NCBI GenBank assembly: GCA_934141555.1 | Contig: CAKPCK010000010.1 | Location: 1-55,240 of the forward strand | Direction: 5' to 3' | From: an uncultured Clostridia bacterium | GTDB taxonomy: Bacteria > Bacillota > Clostridia > TANB77 > CAG-508 | Length of the DNA stretch: 55,240 nucleotides | In this document: positions 16,887 to 24,895 of the stretch, piece by piece | How the letters are laid out: each line of letters opens with the position of its first letter | How positions within the stretch are numbered: position 1 is the stretch's first letter | Notes under the pieces: generated by a model | Database searches by the model: none | What the model saw: the letters and a program-made list of their open reading frames with translations, nothing else | Told to the model about the DNA's origin: nothing | Made by a program: the position numbers and the translations under genes

Positions 16887-17333
16887 CTATGTTTGATAAT
16901 ATTTACTTGTTGGTCTATAAAAACAATGATTTCCATATCTTGTGTGAAATGTTCCAGAACCATTACTTGGAAAAGTTGATGAACATGTTGGTCTAAATGG
17001 ATTCAAATACCATAAGCAATCACCTATTTCATTAAGTTTATTACCAGACAATGCCCAATCAGCAACATAATAATGAATATCTGTTGGAGTCATATTATAT
17101 ATATTTTGTGAATTATATTGATTTCTTATTGTTTCTCTTACACAATCATATTGCCCTTCTTGAAATATTATATTTCTTAAATTACCACCTTGTGAAACTC
17201 TTGCATATTCCCCCTCTGTTGCATTTACCCTATTTAAAATTGATGTTGCAACAGCCTTCATTCCATTATCTCCTTCGCCACCAGCTTCACATTGCACAAT
17301 TCTTGCTAATAACTCTCTATCTGAATATGCCAT
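16887..17333 (-). CDS. Cell wall hydrolase, SleB family
   Basis: The catalytic domain stands alone (148 residues) and belongs to the SleB/CwlJ hydrolase family, which acts on spore cortex peptidoglycan. CEAGGEGDNGMKAVATSILNRV is the family signature, with the probable catalytic Glu at residue 16 or 20. It is followed by QYDCV and the C-terminal YGNHCFYRP stretch. There is no signal peptide and no peptidoglycan-binding domain, making it more like CwlJ than full SleB. The ATG at 17333 is chosen because GAGGTGG lies just upstream; a GTG at 17345 overlaps that site. A lytic transglycosylase gene lies 50 bases upstream in the same direction. Confidence 0.9.
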   Translation of the reverse strand: MAYSDRELLARIVQCEAGGEGDNGMKAVATSILNRVNATEGEYARVSQGGNLRNIIFQEGQYDCVRETIRNQYNSQNIYNMTPTDIHYYVADWALSGNKLNEIGDCLWYLNPFRPTCSSTFPSNGSGTFHTRYGNHCFYRPTSKYYQT

Positions 17334-17383
17334 AAAAAACACCACCTCATATTATTTTATGAAGTGATGTTCTTTTTGTGATT

Positions 17384-17926
17384 TTATTTTAAGATTGATT
17401 TATATATTTTCCAATCTCTCATTACTTTTCTTACATACATATTAGTTTCTTTAAATGGTATATTTTCTGCATCTGTTCCATCTTCTTTTAATGTATCTTG
17501 ACTAATCCATTTATCAACATTTCCATGTCCTGCATTATATGCAGCTATTGCTAACTCTACACTATTATATTTTTCTATTAATTGTGAAAGATATATTGTT
17601 CCTATTTCTATATTAATTTCTGGATCTAATATATTTTCATTTTTTAACTCAATATTGTTTTTTTGAGCAATCTCTTTTGCTGTTGAATCCATTATTTGCA
17701 TTAATCCTTTTGCATTACTTTTTGATATTGCATTTTGATTAAACTTACTTTCTACTTTTATAACAGCATACAATAATTCTTTTTCTACTCCATATTTTTC
17801 AGCATATTTTTCTACATATTGTCTATAATCTGTTTTATATAACATTCTTAATATAATTGTTTTTCCCCAGTATACTGCAAATATTAATATTGCAAGTATA
17901 GCTATTATTTTTATTACCTTGTTCAT
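17384..17926 (-). CDS. Membrane-anchored lytic transglycosylase (SLT domain)
   Basis: The product (180 residues) has one N-terminal transmembrane helix (about 4-20). A Slt-type lysozyme-like domain follows: YAVIKVESKFNQNA with catalytic Glu59, AKGLMQIM (about 74-81), and AIAAYNAGHGNVDKWI. It should cleave the MurNAc-GlcNAc bond of peptidoglycan outside the membrane with 1,6-anhydro product formation. It sits in a run with the SleB-type hydrolase. The GGAGG site lies rather far (about 14 bases) from the ATG. Confidence 0.92.
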   Translation of the reverse strand: MNKVIKIIAILAILIFAVYWGKTIILRMLYKTDYRQYVEKYAEKYGVEKELLYAVIKVESKFNQNAISKSNAKGLMQIMDSTAKEIAQKNNIELKNENILDPEINIEIGTIYLSQLIEKYNSVELAIAAYNAGHGNVDKWISQDTLKEDGTDAENIPFKETNMYVRKVMRDWKIYKSILK

Positions 17927-17965
17927 TCTATTTGCAGGTATTCCTCCTTTGTTGATTTTCTAATG

Positions 17966-19216
17966 TTATTTCTTTAGCCAGTTTTTACCATCTACAATTT
18001 TGGAAATCATCATTGATGATGCAGTATCTCCAACTACATTTAGCATTGTTGCTGGTGCATCTATTATTGTTGCAATTATTGTTAATATTGGTAATGCTGC
18101 TGTTGGACATCCTAACATTGTAATTATTAACATTTCTGAAATTGTTCCTCCACCAATTGGAACTGCTGTAACTAATAATGTTGATACTAAAGCTATTGCT
18201 AATATTCCTAATATGCCTGTTCCTGTTGATACATTCATTCCAAATAAACATACTAAAAACATTATTTTAAAAACTGAACCTATTATAGATCCATCTTTAT
18301 GAAAACTTGTTCCTAATGGTATTGCTGTTTCTGCAACATCTTCTGGAACTCCAATTTTTTTACTACATTCTATGTTTACTGGAATTGATGCTGCACTTGA
18401 ACATGTTCCAAGTGCTGTTGCAGTTGCTGGTAATACATTTTTCCAATATAATCTTATTCCATTTTTGCCTCCTGCAACAAATGCATATATAGAATATATT
18501 ATTAAATAATATAAAATTGATACAATTGTATATATTACAAATGTTTTTAAATATCCTACAACTATCATTTCTCCAAAGCTTCCAACTAATGCTGCAAAAT
18601 AACACCCTAAGCCTATTGGAGCATAATACATTATTATTTTTACAACATTATTTATTATTTCATTTGCAGATTCTAAAAAATCTACAACAGGCTTTGCTTT
18701 TTCTCCTGTAATATTTATTGCTAATCCAAAAATAATTGAAAATACTAGTAATGCTATTATATTATCTTTAGATAATAATTTAGTAAAATCATTTACAGTT
18801 AATAAATTTGCTGTTCTTTTTAATATTCCTATTTCTTCATTTTCTTGTGTTTCTTCCTCTGTTGTTTCTTGTAATGATTGTTTTATTTTTTCACCATCTT
18901 CTGGCTTTACTAATTTTATAAAATATGTACTAGCAAATCCTATTAAAACTGCTATTATTGATGTTATTATAAATACTAAAAATGTTGCCCCTACTATTTT
19001 TCCAAGTCTTTTTGGTGATTTCATTTTTGATATTGATGTTGTAATTGTTAAAAATATTAATGGTGTTATAACTACTAGTAATAAATTCAAAAATATGTCT
19101 CCTAAAGGGCTTAAAACTGTTGCTTTTTCTTTAAATATAAATCCTACAATTGCTCCTATTATTATTGATACTAATAATATAATTGTTGATTTGTAGTTTG
19201 ATAATAATTTTTTCAT
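17966..19216 (-). CDS. Dicarboxylate/amino acid:cation symporter (DAACS family)
   Basis: This 416-residue polytopic protein is of the GltP/SstT/DctA family. It has the N-terminal helices with NLLLVVITPLIFLTITTSI, the re-entrant loop serine-rich region (ATALGTCSSAASIPVN), the unwound helix motif in a form close to NMxGT (TSFHKDGSII), and the C-terminal segments AVPIGGGTISEML and IDAPATMLNVVGDTASS. The residues usually contacting a dicarboxylate or amino acid differ between subfamilies, so the substrate (glutamate, aspartate, serine, threonine or other) is not assigned. The ATG follows AAAAGGAGATGATGAG. Confidence 0.93.
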   Translation of the reverse strand: MKKLLSNYKSTIILLVSIIIGAIVGFIFKEKATVLSPLGDIFLNLLLVVITPLIFLTITTSISKMKSPKRLGKIVGATFLVFIITSIIAVLIGFASTYFIKLVKPEDGEKIKQSLQETTEEETQENEEIGILKRTANLLTVNDFTKLLSKDNIIALLVFSIIFGLAINITGEKAKPVVDFLESANEIINNVVKIIMYYAPIGLGCYFAALVGSFGEMIVVGYLKTFVIYTIVSILYYLIIYSIYAFVAGGKNGIRLYWKNVLPATATALGTCSSAASIPVNIECSKKIGVPEDVAETAIPLGTSFHKDGSIIGSVFKIMFLVCLFGMNVSTGTGILGILAIALVSTLLVTAVPIGGGTISEMLIITMLGCPTAALPILTIIATIIDAPATMLNVVGDTASSMMISKIVDGKNWLKK

Positions 19217-19286
19217 AATTATCTCATCATCTCCTTTTCACAAATTTATCCTATCACAATTTTATGCTATTTTCAATAAAATATTT

Positions 19287-19342
19287 ATTAATTTATTATA
19301 AAATGAAAGAGATAAGATTTTTAGTCTTACCCCTTTCATTTT
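19287..19342 (-). terminator. Terminator of htpG
   Basis: AAAATGAAAG (19300-19309) pairs with CTTTCATTTT (19333-19342), with inner ATAAGA/TCTTAC pairing. The arm overlaps the htpG stop codon, and AT-rich sequence with T-runs follows on the minus strand. Confidence 0.7.
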
Positions 19343-21224
19343 ATTTAGACATAACTTCACATATTAAATTACTTAACTCTGTTGGATTTTCAATATTTAA
19401 ACCTTCAATTAATCTTGCTTGAGCATATAATATTTGAGTATATTTCTTTAATTCATCTTTATCATTTTTATACAAATCTTTTAATTTATTTGCAATTTCA
19501 TGATTTGCATTAATTTCAAGTACTGTTTGTGCTTTAATATCTTGGTTATTATTTGGCATTGAATTTAATGTTTTTTGCATTTCTACAGATATTGCACCTT
19601 CACTTGTTAAACATACTGGGTGATTTTTTAATCTATGTGTAAATCTAACTGCTTGTACCTCAGAGTTTAAAGCTTCTTTCATTGCAGTAAACATATCTTT
19701 ATTTTCTTCATTTTCTTTTTTTAATTCTTCTTTTTCTTCATTTGAGTCTAAGTCTAAATTATCTGCACAAGCATTTTGGAATGTTTTTTCTTCATATTTA
19801 TTTAAAACTTGGAATACAAATTCGTCAACATTATCTGTTAAATATAATATTTCATATCCTTTATCTTTTAAAATTTCTACTTGTGGTAATAAATCTATTT
19901 TATCTATTGATTCACCAGATGCATAGTAAATTGCTTTTTGGTCTTCTTTCATTCTCATTACATATTCTTTTAATGTTACTAATTTCTTTTCTGTTGAAGA
20001 ATAAAATAATAATAAATCTTGAAGTTTGTCTTTGTTCATTCCATAATCACTATATGTTCCATATTTTAATTGAACTCCAAATACTTTGAAAAATTCTTCA
20101 TATTTTGTTCTGTCTGATTTTAACATATTTTCTAATTCAGATCTTATCTTGTTTTCAATATTCTTTGCAATTACTCTTAATTGTCTATCATGTTGTAATA
20201 CTTCTCTTGATATATTAAGTGATAAATCATCACTATCTACTAATCCTTTTACAAATCCAAAATAATCTGGTAATAAATCTGAACATTTATCCATTATTAA
20301 TACACCATTTGCATATAATTGTAGTCCTTTTTCATATTCTTTTGTATAATAATCATAAGGTAAATGTGATGGAATATATAATAATGCATCATATTTATAT
20401 TGTCCTTCTACTGATGAATGTATTACTTTTAATGGTGCTTGGAAATCATTGAATTTTTCTGTGTAAAATTCATTATATTCTTCTTCTTTTATTTCTTTTT
20501 TATCTTTTTTCCATAATGGAATCATTGAATTTATTGTTTCTGTTTCAATAACTTTTTCTGTTTCTTTTGAACCTTCTTTTGTTTTCTCATGTTCTACATC
20601 CATTTGAATTGGATATGAAATATAATCTGAATATCTTTTTATTATCCATTGTATTTTATATTCTTCTAAGAATTCACTATATTTTTCTTCTTCACTGTCT
20701 TCTTTTATATGTAATGTGATTTTTGTTCCTACATCTTTTTTATCACATGGTTCAATTGTGTATCCTTCTACACCTTTTGATGTCCAGCAATATGCTTGTT
20801 CACTGTCTATAGATTTACTTTCTACTTTTACTTCATCACTTACCATAAATGCTGAATAAAATCCTACACCAAATTGTCCTATTATATTAATATCTTCTTT
20901 TTTCTCGTTTTGTTCTTTGAATGCTAAAGATCCACTTTTTGCAATTGTTCCAAGGTTTTTATCAAGTTCATCTTCTGTCATTCCACAACCATTATCTGTT
21001 ATTGTTAATGTTCTTTTTTCCTTGTCAATATCAATTTTTATTTTTAGATTTTCTTTATTTATTTTTAAGTTTTTATCTGTTAATGAACGATAATATAACT
21101 TGTCCATTGCATCACTCGCATTTGAAATTAATTCTCTTAAAAATATTTCTTTATTTGTATATATTGAATTTATCATTAAGTCTAATAGTCTTTTTGATTC
21201 TGCTTTAAATTGTTTATTACTCAT
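19341..21224 (-). CDS. htpG: Molecular chaperone HtpG (Hsp90)
   Basis: This ATP-dependent Hsp90 chaperone has 627 residues, the usual bacterial length. The N-terminal GHKL ATPase motifs are visible: ELISNASDAMDKL, DNGCGMTEDEL and GQFGVGFYSAFM. The middle domain includes the catalytic-loop region SLNISREVLQ, and the C-terminal dimerisation domain is complete. The ATG follows AGAAAGAAGGAATTTAAA. A consensus promoter overlapped by a CIRCE-like inverted repeat lies directly upstream, suggesting HrcA-type heat-shock control. It appears monocistronic. Confidence 0.98.
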   Translation of the reverse strand: MSNKQFKAESKRLLDLMINSIYTNKEIFLRELISNASDAMDKLYYRSLTDKNLKINKENLKIKIDIDKEKRTLTITDNGCGMTEDELDKNLGTIAKSGSLAFKEQNEKKEDINIIGQFGVGFYSAFMVSDEVKVESKSIDSEQAYCWTSKGVEGYTIEPCDKKDVGTKITLHIKEDSEEEKYSEFLEEYKIQWIIKRYSDYISYPIQMDVEHEKTKEGSKETEKVIETETINSMIPLWKKDKKEIKEEEYNEFYTEKFNDFQAPLKVIHSSVEGQYKYDALLYIPSHLPYDYYTKEYEKGLQLYANGVLIMDKCSDLLPDYFGFVKGLVDSDDLSLNISREVLQHDRQLRVIAKNIENKIRSELENMLKSDRTKYEEFFKVFGVQLKYGTYSDYGMNKDKLQDLLLFYSSTEKKLVTLKEYVMRMKEDQKAIYYASGESIDKIDLLPQVEILKDKGYEILYLTDNVDEFVFQVLNKYEEKTFQNACADNLDLDSNEEKEELKKENEENKDMFTAMKEALNSEVQAVRFTHRLKNHPVCLTSEGAISVEMQKTLNSMPNNNQDIKAQTVLEINANHEIANKLKDLYKNDKDELKKYTQILYAQARLIEGLNIENPTELSNLICEVMSK

Positions 21225-21258
21225 TTTAAATTCCTTCTTTCTTTTTTTTTCTTTGGTT

Positions 21259-21286
21259 ATTATATCACTTATTTTAGCAGTGTCAA
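21259..21286 (-). promoter_or_regulatory. Sigma-A promoter of htpG
   Basis: A perfect TTGACA (21281-21286) and a perfect TATAAT (21259-21264) are separated by 16 bases on the minus strand. Confidence 0.88.
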
Positions 21287-21300
21287 TAGTAAAGTGCTAA
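21274..21300. promoter_or_regulatory. CIRCE-like operator overlapping the htpG -35 box
   Basis: TTAGCAGTG-N9-AAGTGCTAA matches the CIRCE consensus TTAGCACTC-N9-GAGTGCTAA at 15 of 18 arm positions with the exact 9-base spacer. It overlaps the -35 hexamer of the htpG promoter, where the HrcA repressor would block RNA polymerase. Confidence 0.78.
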
Positions 21301-21318
21301 TTTATAAAAATTAATTTT

Positions 21319-21353
21319 ACAACAAACAAAAAGAACCCCTATTCTGGAGTTCT
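21319..21353 (-). terminator. Terminator of the 21362-21685 gene
   Basis: AGAACTCC and GGGGTTCT form an 8-bp stem (one G-T pair) followed by TTTTTGTTTGTTG on the minus strand, 8 bases after the stop codon. Confidence 0.8.
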
Positions 21354-21361
21354 CTTTGCTT

Positions 21362-21685
21362 CTAACAAATTATTTTACTGTCTTTGACAAATTTTACAAT
21401 TTCTCGCCAAATATTTTCACACTCAATTTCAACAGACCATGCTCTACAATACATTTTCAGAGGACTTTTATATTCTCCTTTTACACTATATAACCCTTTT
21501 CCTCTTGGCATAATTTCAATTTTGTCTTTAGAGTCATAATACTGCCAATGTCCATTAGAAAAAATTAGATAAATCTTTCCGCTTCTTGCTACTAATACTT
21601 TAATGATTTGATTATTTTTAACCGTAATTTTAGTATATTGATTTTCTTTGGAAATTTCAAATGTCCGCTCTACATCTCTAAACAT
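21362..21685 (-). CDS. Orphan 107-residue protein of unknown function
   Basis: I do not recognise the family. The product is soluble and beta-rich in appearance (YTKITVKNNQIIKVLVARSGKIYLIF, then a WQYYDS turn), with a C-terminal tryptophan-containing helix (IWREIVKFVKD) and a final cysteine. The ATG at 21685 is chosen because GGAAGGAG lies about 10 bases upstream; an ATG at 21709 would place that site inside the gene. Its composition is somewhat less AT-rich than its neighbours. It is a single-gene unit with its own terminator, between htpG and a nuclease-like gene. Confidence 0.62.
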   Translation of the reverse strand: MFRDVERTFEISKENQYTKITVKNNQIIKVLVARSGKIYLIFSNGHWQYYDSKDKIEIMPRGKGLYSVKGEYKSPLKMYCRAWSVEIECENIWREIVKFVKDSKIIC

Positions 21686-21776
21686 TGTATCTGGCTCCTT
21701 CCTTTTCATTTGTTAAAATTTTAATACAAATTTGATATTATATTATATTCATGCTTGTCTTGAAATATGACTAAAT

Positions 21777-22340
21777 TTATTTATATTTTCTTTTTATTTT
21801 TTCTAACTCATTTTGAGTTATATCTGCATATTTTAAAATTTTTTCATCATCTTCATTATTAAGAAGCATATTTTTTACAATTTTCATAACTGCTCCTTTT
21901 ATCAATTTCTGCCTTTGCTTTTCGTCATTTCTTTTTATTCTTTCTATCCATTCATCCATATCATTTTTCTTCCTTTCTTCTATTAATTCATCACAATATC
22001 TCAAAATTCTTCTTGGCATATTTTTATCTATTTTTGATTGCTGTTCTAACAAATAATAAACATTTTTATTTTTGTGTTTATATACAATATCTGATTCTTT
22101 GGATTTATATTTTTGAGTTATAAAACTATTTTTATACTTCTCTAATTCATTTGGCTTTATTTTTAATTTTAAAAATTGGCATAAAAAAACTGCCATTTCT
22201 GTTTCGTCACTTAATATTTTTTTAAATATTTTGTCATTCTTCTTATCTACTCCTCCCATTGATACAATTTTTACATCATTTAACTGTAATATATCTTTGT
22301 ACAATAAAAGGTCTTCATATAAAATACTATTTTCTTTCAA
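21777..22340 (-). CDS. Shortened Rpn-like PD-(D/E)XK nuclease family protein
   Basis: The 187-residue product starts like Rpn/YhgA-type recombination-promoting nucleases. DKIFKKILSDETEMAVFL is followed by a PD-(D/E)XK-like core KESDIVYKHKNKNVYYLLEQQS (probable active-site Asp plus the ExQ element) and MPRRILRYCDELI. Family members are usually about 280-330 residues long. Here the middle part is missing, and the sequence jumps to the usual C-terminal ERIKRNDEKQRQKLIKGAVMKIVKNML helix, so it may carry an internal deletion and be inactive. Start is TTG at 22340 with GAGGTGAG upstream; no in-frame ATG gives a better site. Confidence 0.68.
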   Translation of the reverse strand: MKENSILYEDLLLYKDILQLNDVKIVSMGGVDKKNDKIFKKILSDETEMAVFLCQFLKLKIKPNELEKYKNSFITQKYKSKESDIVYKHKNKNVYYLLEQQSKIDKNMPRRILRYCDELIEERKKNDMDEWIERIKRNDEKQRQKLIKGAVMKIVKNMLLNNEDDEKILKYADITQNELEKIKRKYK

Positions 22341-22479
22341 TAGGCTCTCACCTCTTTTTGCTTTATATTTGATTATTTTAATTTGAATTTTAAATAGTTT
22401 GAATAAAAAATTATATATTAAAATTTTGAATTAACACTAGTATATTACCATGGACTACTCTAGTTGTCAATATTATAAT

Positions 22480-22522
22480 CAAAAAAATAAGCTGATACAG
22501 AATTTTAGTTTTCTGCTCAGCT
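22480..22522 (-). terminator. Terminator of the VanY-type carboxypeptidase gene
   Basis: GCTGAGCAGAA pairs with TTCTGTATCAGC (one bulge) and is followed by TTATTTTTTTG on the minus strand, 6 bases after the stop codon. Confidence 0.85.
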
Positions 22523-22528
22523 CTAAAT

Positions 22529-23485
22529 TTATTTATTTCCATTTTGTAAATATTCTACATATTCTTCCAAACACATATTAAGTTCATTCATTCTCTTAGC
22601 ATTTTCTTCTCCAACATATCTCCAATGCCAAGATTCATATGCTATTTTAGTTTTATCTTCTTTATCTTCTGGATATCTTAAAACAAATCCATAATTTTCT
22701 GCATTTTTTAATAGCCATTTATATTCTGATGTTTTTGCAAAAGAATTGTCAACATAATTAAAATCTACTGCTAACCCTAAATTATGATCACTTCCACCTG
22801 GTCTATTAATATATTCTAAAGTAAGTTTATCAGCTTCTTCTTGTGTTTTTCCTTGTTTCAAATATTTTTGAACACTTGCATCATATAATTCTTTTTGTCT
22901 TTTTACACTTCTATATGTTGATTGACACCATATCTTAGTATTTCCATCTTTTTTCATAGCATTTAACATATCTCTTAAATATTTTATAGCTCTTGCATCA
23001 AATTGCTTTGAATCTTTTGAATTATCAATATTTGCCAATTCTACTTCAAAATCTTCTGGTAATAGATTATCATAATTAGCAAGTCTTAATCTCCAATCTG
23101 TTATTTCTACTTTATTTGTTGTTTGTGTTGAATTTGTATTTGCATCAGTAGTTTGTGTTGGGATATTAGTATTATTTGTAATATTGTTTTCACTTGTTGA
23201 CTGTGTCTCTTTAACATCTGTGCCTTTTCCTGATACTTCTATATTTTTGTCTTTTTTACTATTAATAAAAATTATTATTAATAGTGGAATTGCAATTACC
23301 ATAAATACTTTTTTCTTATTCAATTTTTGTTTTTGCATTCTCTTGGCTTTTTTTCGTCTTTTTCCATTTTTATTATTTCTATTATTGCTATTATATTGTG
23401 GTCTATAACTTATAGTTTTTGTACTATGTTTTGAACGATGACTACTTTTTCGCCTATAATTTCCATTTCTATATATATCTTCCAT
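22529..23485 (-). CDS. D-alanyl-D-alanine carboxypeptidase, VanY family
   Basis: This membrane-anchored zinc peptidase trims the terminal D-Ala of peptidoglycan stems. It has 318 residues: a 57-residue strongly basic, Asn/Arg/Lys-rich cytoplasmic N-terminus, one transmembrane helix (about 60-75), a Thr/Asn-rich linker (about 85-125), then the VanY domain (about 160-300). Zinc and catalytic motifs are intact: GGSDHNLGLAVDF (Ser232, His234, Asp241) and ESWHWRY (Glu284, His287). The unusually long polybasic cytoplasmic tail is not part of the enzyme fold. The ATG follows TAGGAGCTATA. It is bounded by terminators and likely monocistronic. Confidence 0.92.
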   Translation of the reverse strand: MEDIYRNGNYRRKSSHRSKHSTKTISYRPQYNSNNRNNKNGKRRKKAKRMQKQKLNKKKVFMVIAIPLLIIIFINSKKDKNIEVSGKGTDVKETQSTSENNITNNTNIPTQTTDANTNSTQTTNKVEITDWRLRLANYDNLLPEDFEVELANIDNSKDSKQFDARAIKYLRDMLNAMKKDGNTKIWCQSTYRSVKRQKELYDASVQKYLKQGKTQEEADKLTLEYINRPGGSDHNLGLAVDFNYVDNSFAKTSEYKWLLKNAENYGFVLRYPEDKEDKTKIAYESWHWRYVGEENAKRMNELNMCLEEYVEYLQNGNK

Positions 23486-23544
23486 TATAGCTCCTATAAT
23501 TATATTTTACTGCCATCATTATAGCACTTATTTTTTTATTTATC

Positions 23545-23590
23545 AATTAAAAAATAAGAATGTTTAGTAATTACTTTTTTCTAAACATTC
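23545..23590 (-). terminator. Terminator of the trpS-obgE operon
   Basis: A perfect 10-bp stem (GAATGTTTAG / CTAAACATTC) is followed by TTATTTTTTAATTG on the minus strand, shortly after the obgE stop codon. Confidence 0.85.
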
Positions 23591-23602
23591 AAAAACATTT
23601 TA

Positions 23603-24877
23603 TTATTGATACCACTCAAAAGTCCAGTTAAGCATTTTAACATAATCACCTTCACAAATGCCTTGTCTTTTAAGTTCATCTTCAATTCCTAATTCTTTTA
23701 GTTTCTTTTGGAAATAATACATAGATTCATTATCATCTATATTTATTCTTCCCATTAATCTATTTACAGCTTTTCCTTCAACAACAAATGTATCTCCATC
23801 TTTTCTTACTGTAAAGTCTTCTTTATCATCTTCTAAAGTATATATAACTTTATCTTCTTCTTCAACTATTTCTTCTTTTGGTAATGTTTTTAATACTTCA
23901 GATACTCTGTTTAATAATTCAGTTACTCCTTCACCAGTTACTCCTGAAATTTTAAATAATTCTAAATTTTCTTTTTTAGCTAATTCTTCAAGTTCTTTTA
24001 ATCTTTCATCATCTTGCATTACATCAATTTTATTTGCTACAAGTATTTGTTTTCTTGTGGCTAATTTTTCACTGTATTTTTTTAGTTCTTCATTTATTGT
24101 ATGATAATCTTCTACAGGGTCTCTTCCTTCACTTCCAGATACATCTATTACATGTAATAATAGTCTTGTTCTTTCTACATGACGTAAAAATTGTATTCCA
24201 AGTCCTACTCCTTCACTTGCCCCTTCTATAATTCCAGGTATATCTGCAATCACAAAACTGTCTCCACTTGCTGTTTTTACGACTCCTAAATTTGGTTCTA
24301 TTGTTGTAAAATGATAATTTGCGATTTTTGGTTTTGCATCTGTTACTCTTGATAAAAATGTTGATTTTCCTACATTTGGAAATCCTAATAATCCAACATC
24401 TGCAAGTAGTTTTAATTCTAATATTACTTCTTTTTCTTCTCCTTCTTCACCTGCTTGTGCAAATCTTGGAACTTGTCTTGTTGCTGTTGCAAAATGTGAG
24501 TTTCCTTTTCCTCCTCTTCCACCTTTTAGAACAAGTTCTTCTTGTCCTTCTTTTGAAAGGTCTGCAACAACTTTTCCTGTTTCAGCATCTTTTATAATTG
24601 TTCCTATTGGAACATCTATATACAAGTCTTCTCCTGCTTTTCCATATCTGTTTGATCCGCTTCCATTTTCACCATTTTGTGCTTTGAATTTTTTTGTGAA
24701 TCTAAAATCTATTAATGTATTTGCATTAGGATCTACTCTGAAATAGATGCTTCCACCTCTTCCTCCATCTCCTCCATCAGGTCCTCCTGCTGCTACATAT
24801 TTTTCTCTTCTGAATGTAATGGCTCCATCTCCACCATTACCTGATTTTATTATTATTTTTGCATAATCTGTAAACAA
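23603..24877 (-). CDS. obgE: GTPase Obg/CgtA
   Basis: This essential GTPase is involved in 50S ribosome maturation and stress control. The 424-residue product has the glycine-rich Obg fold (1-158; GGDGGRGGSIYF and similar), the G domain with GFPNVGKST (165-173), DIPGIIEGASEGVGLG and NKIDV, and a C-terminal OCT domain (about 345-424). The start is TTG at 24877, giving the canonical beginning FTDYAKIIIKSGNGGDG. GGAG lies about 10 bases upstream; the nearby ATG is out of frame. It follows trpS by 18 bases and is probably co-transcribed. Confidence 0.97.
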   Translation of the reverse strand: MFTDYAKIIIKSGNGGDGAITFRREKYVAAGGPDGGDGGRGGSIYFRVDPNANTLIDFRFTKKFKAQNGENGSGSNRYGKAGEDLYIDVPIGTIIKDAETGKVVADLSKEGQEELVLKGGRGGKGNSHFATATRQVPRFAQAGEEGEEKEVILELKLLADVGLLGFPNVGKSTFLSRVTDAKPKIANYHFTTIEPNLGVVKTASGDSFVIADIPGIIEGASEGVGLGIQFLRHVERTRLLLHVIDVSGSEGRDPVEDYHTINEELKKYSEKLATRKQILVANKIDVMQDDERLKELEELAKKENLELFKISGVTGEGVTELLNRVSEVLKTLPKEEIVEEEDKVIYTLEDDKEDFTVRKDGDTFVVEGKAVNRLMGRINIDDNESMYYFQKKLKELGIEDELKRQGICEGDYVKMLNWTFEWYQ

Positions 24878-24895
24878 TTTTTTTCATCTCCTATT

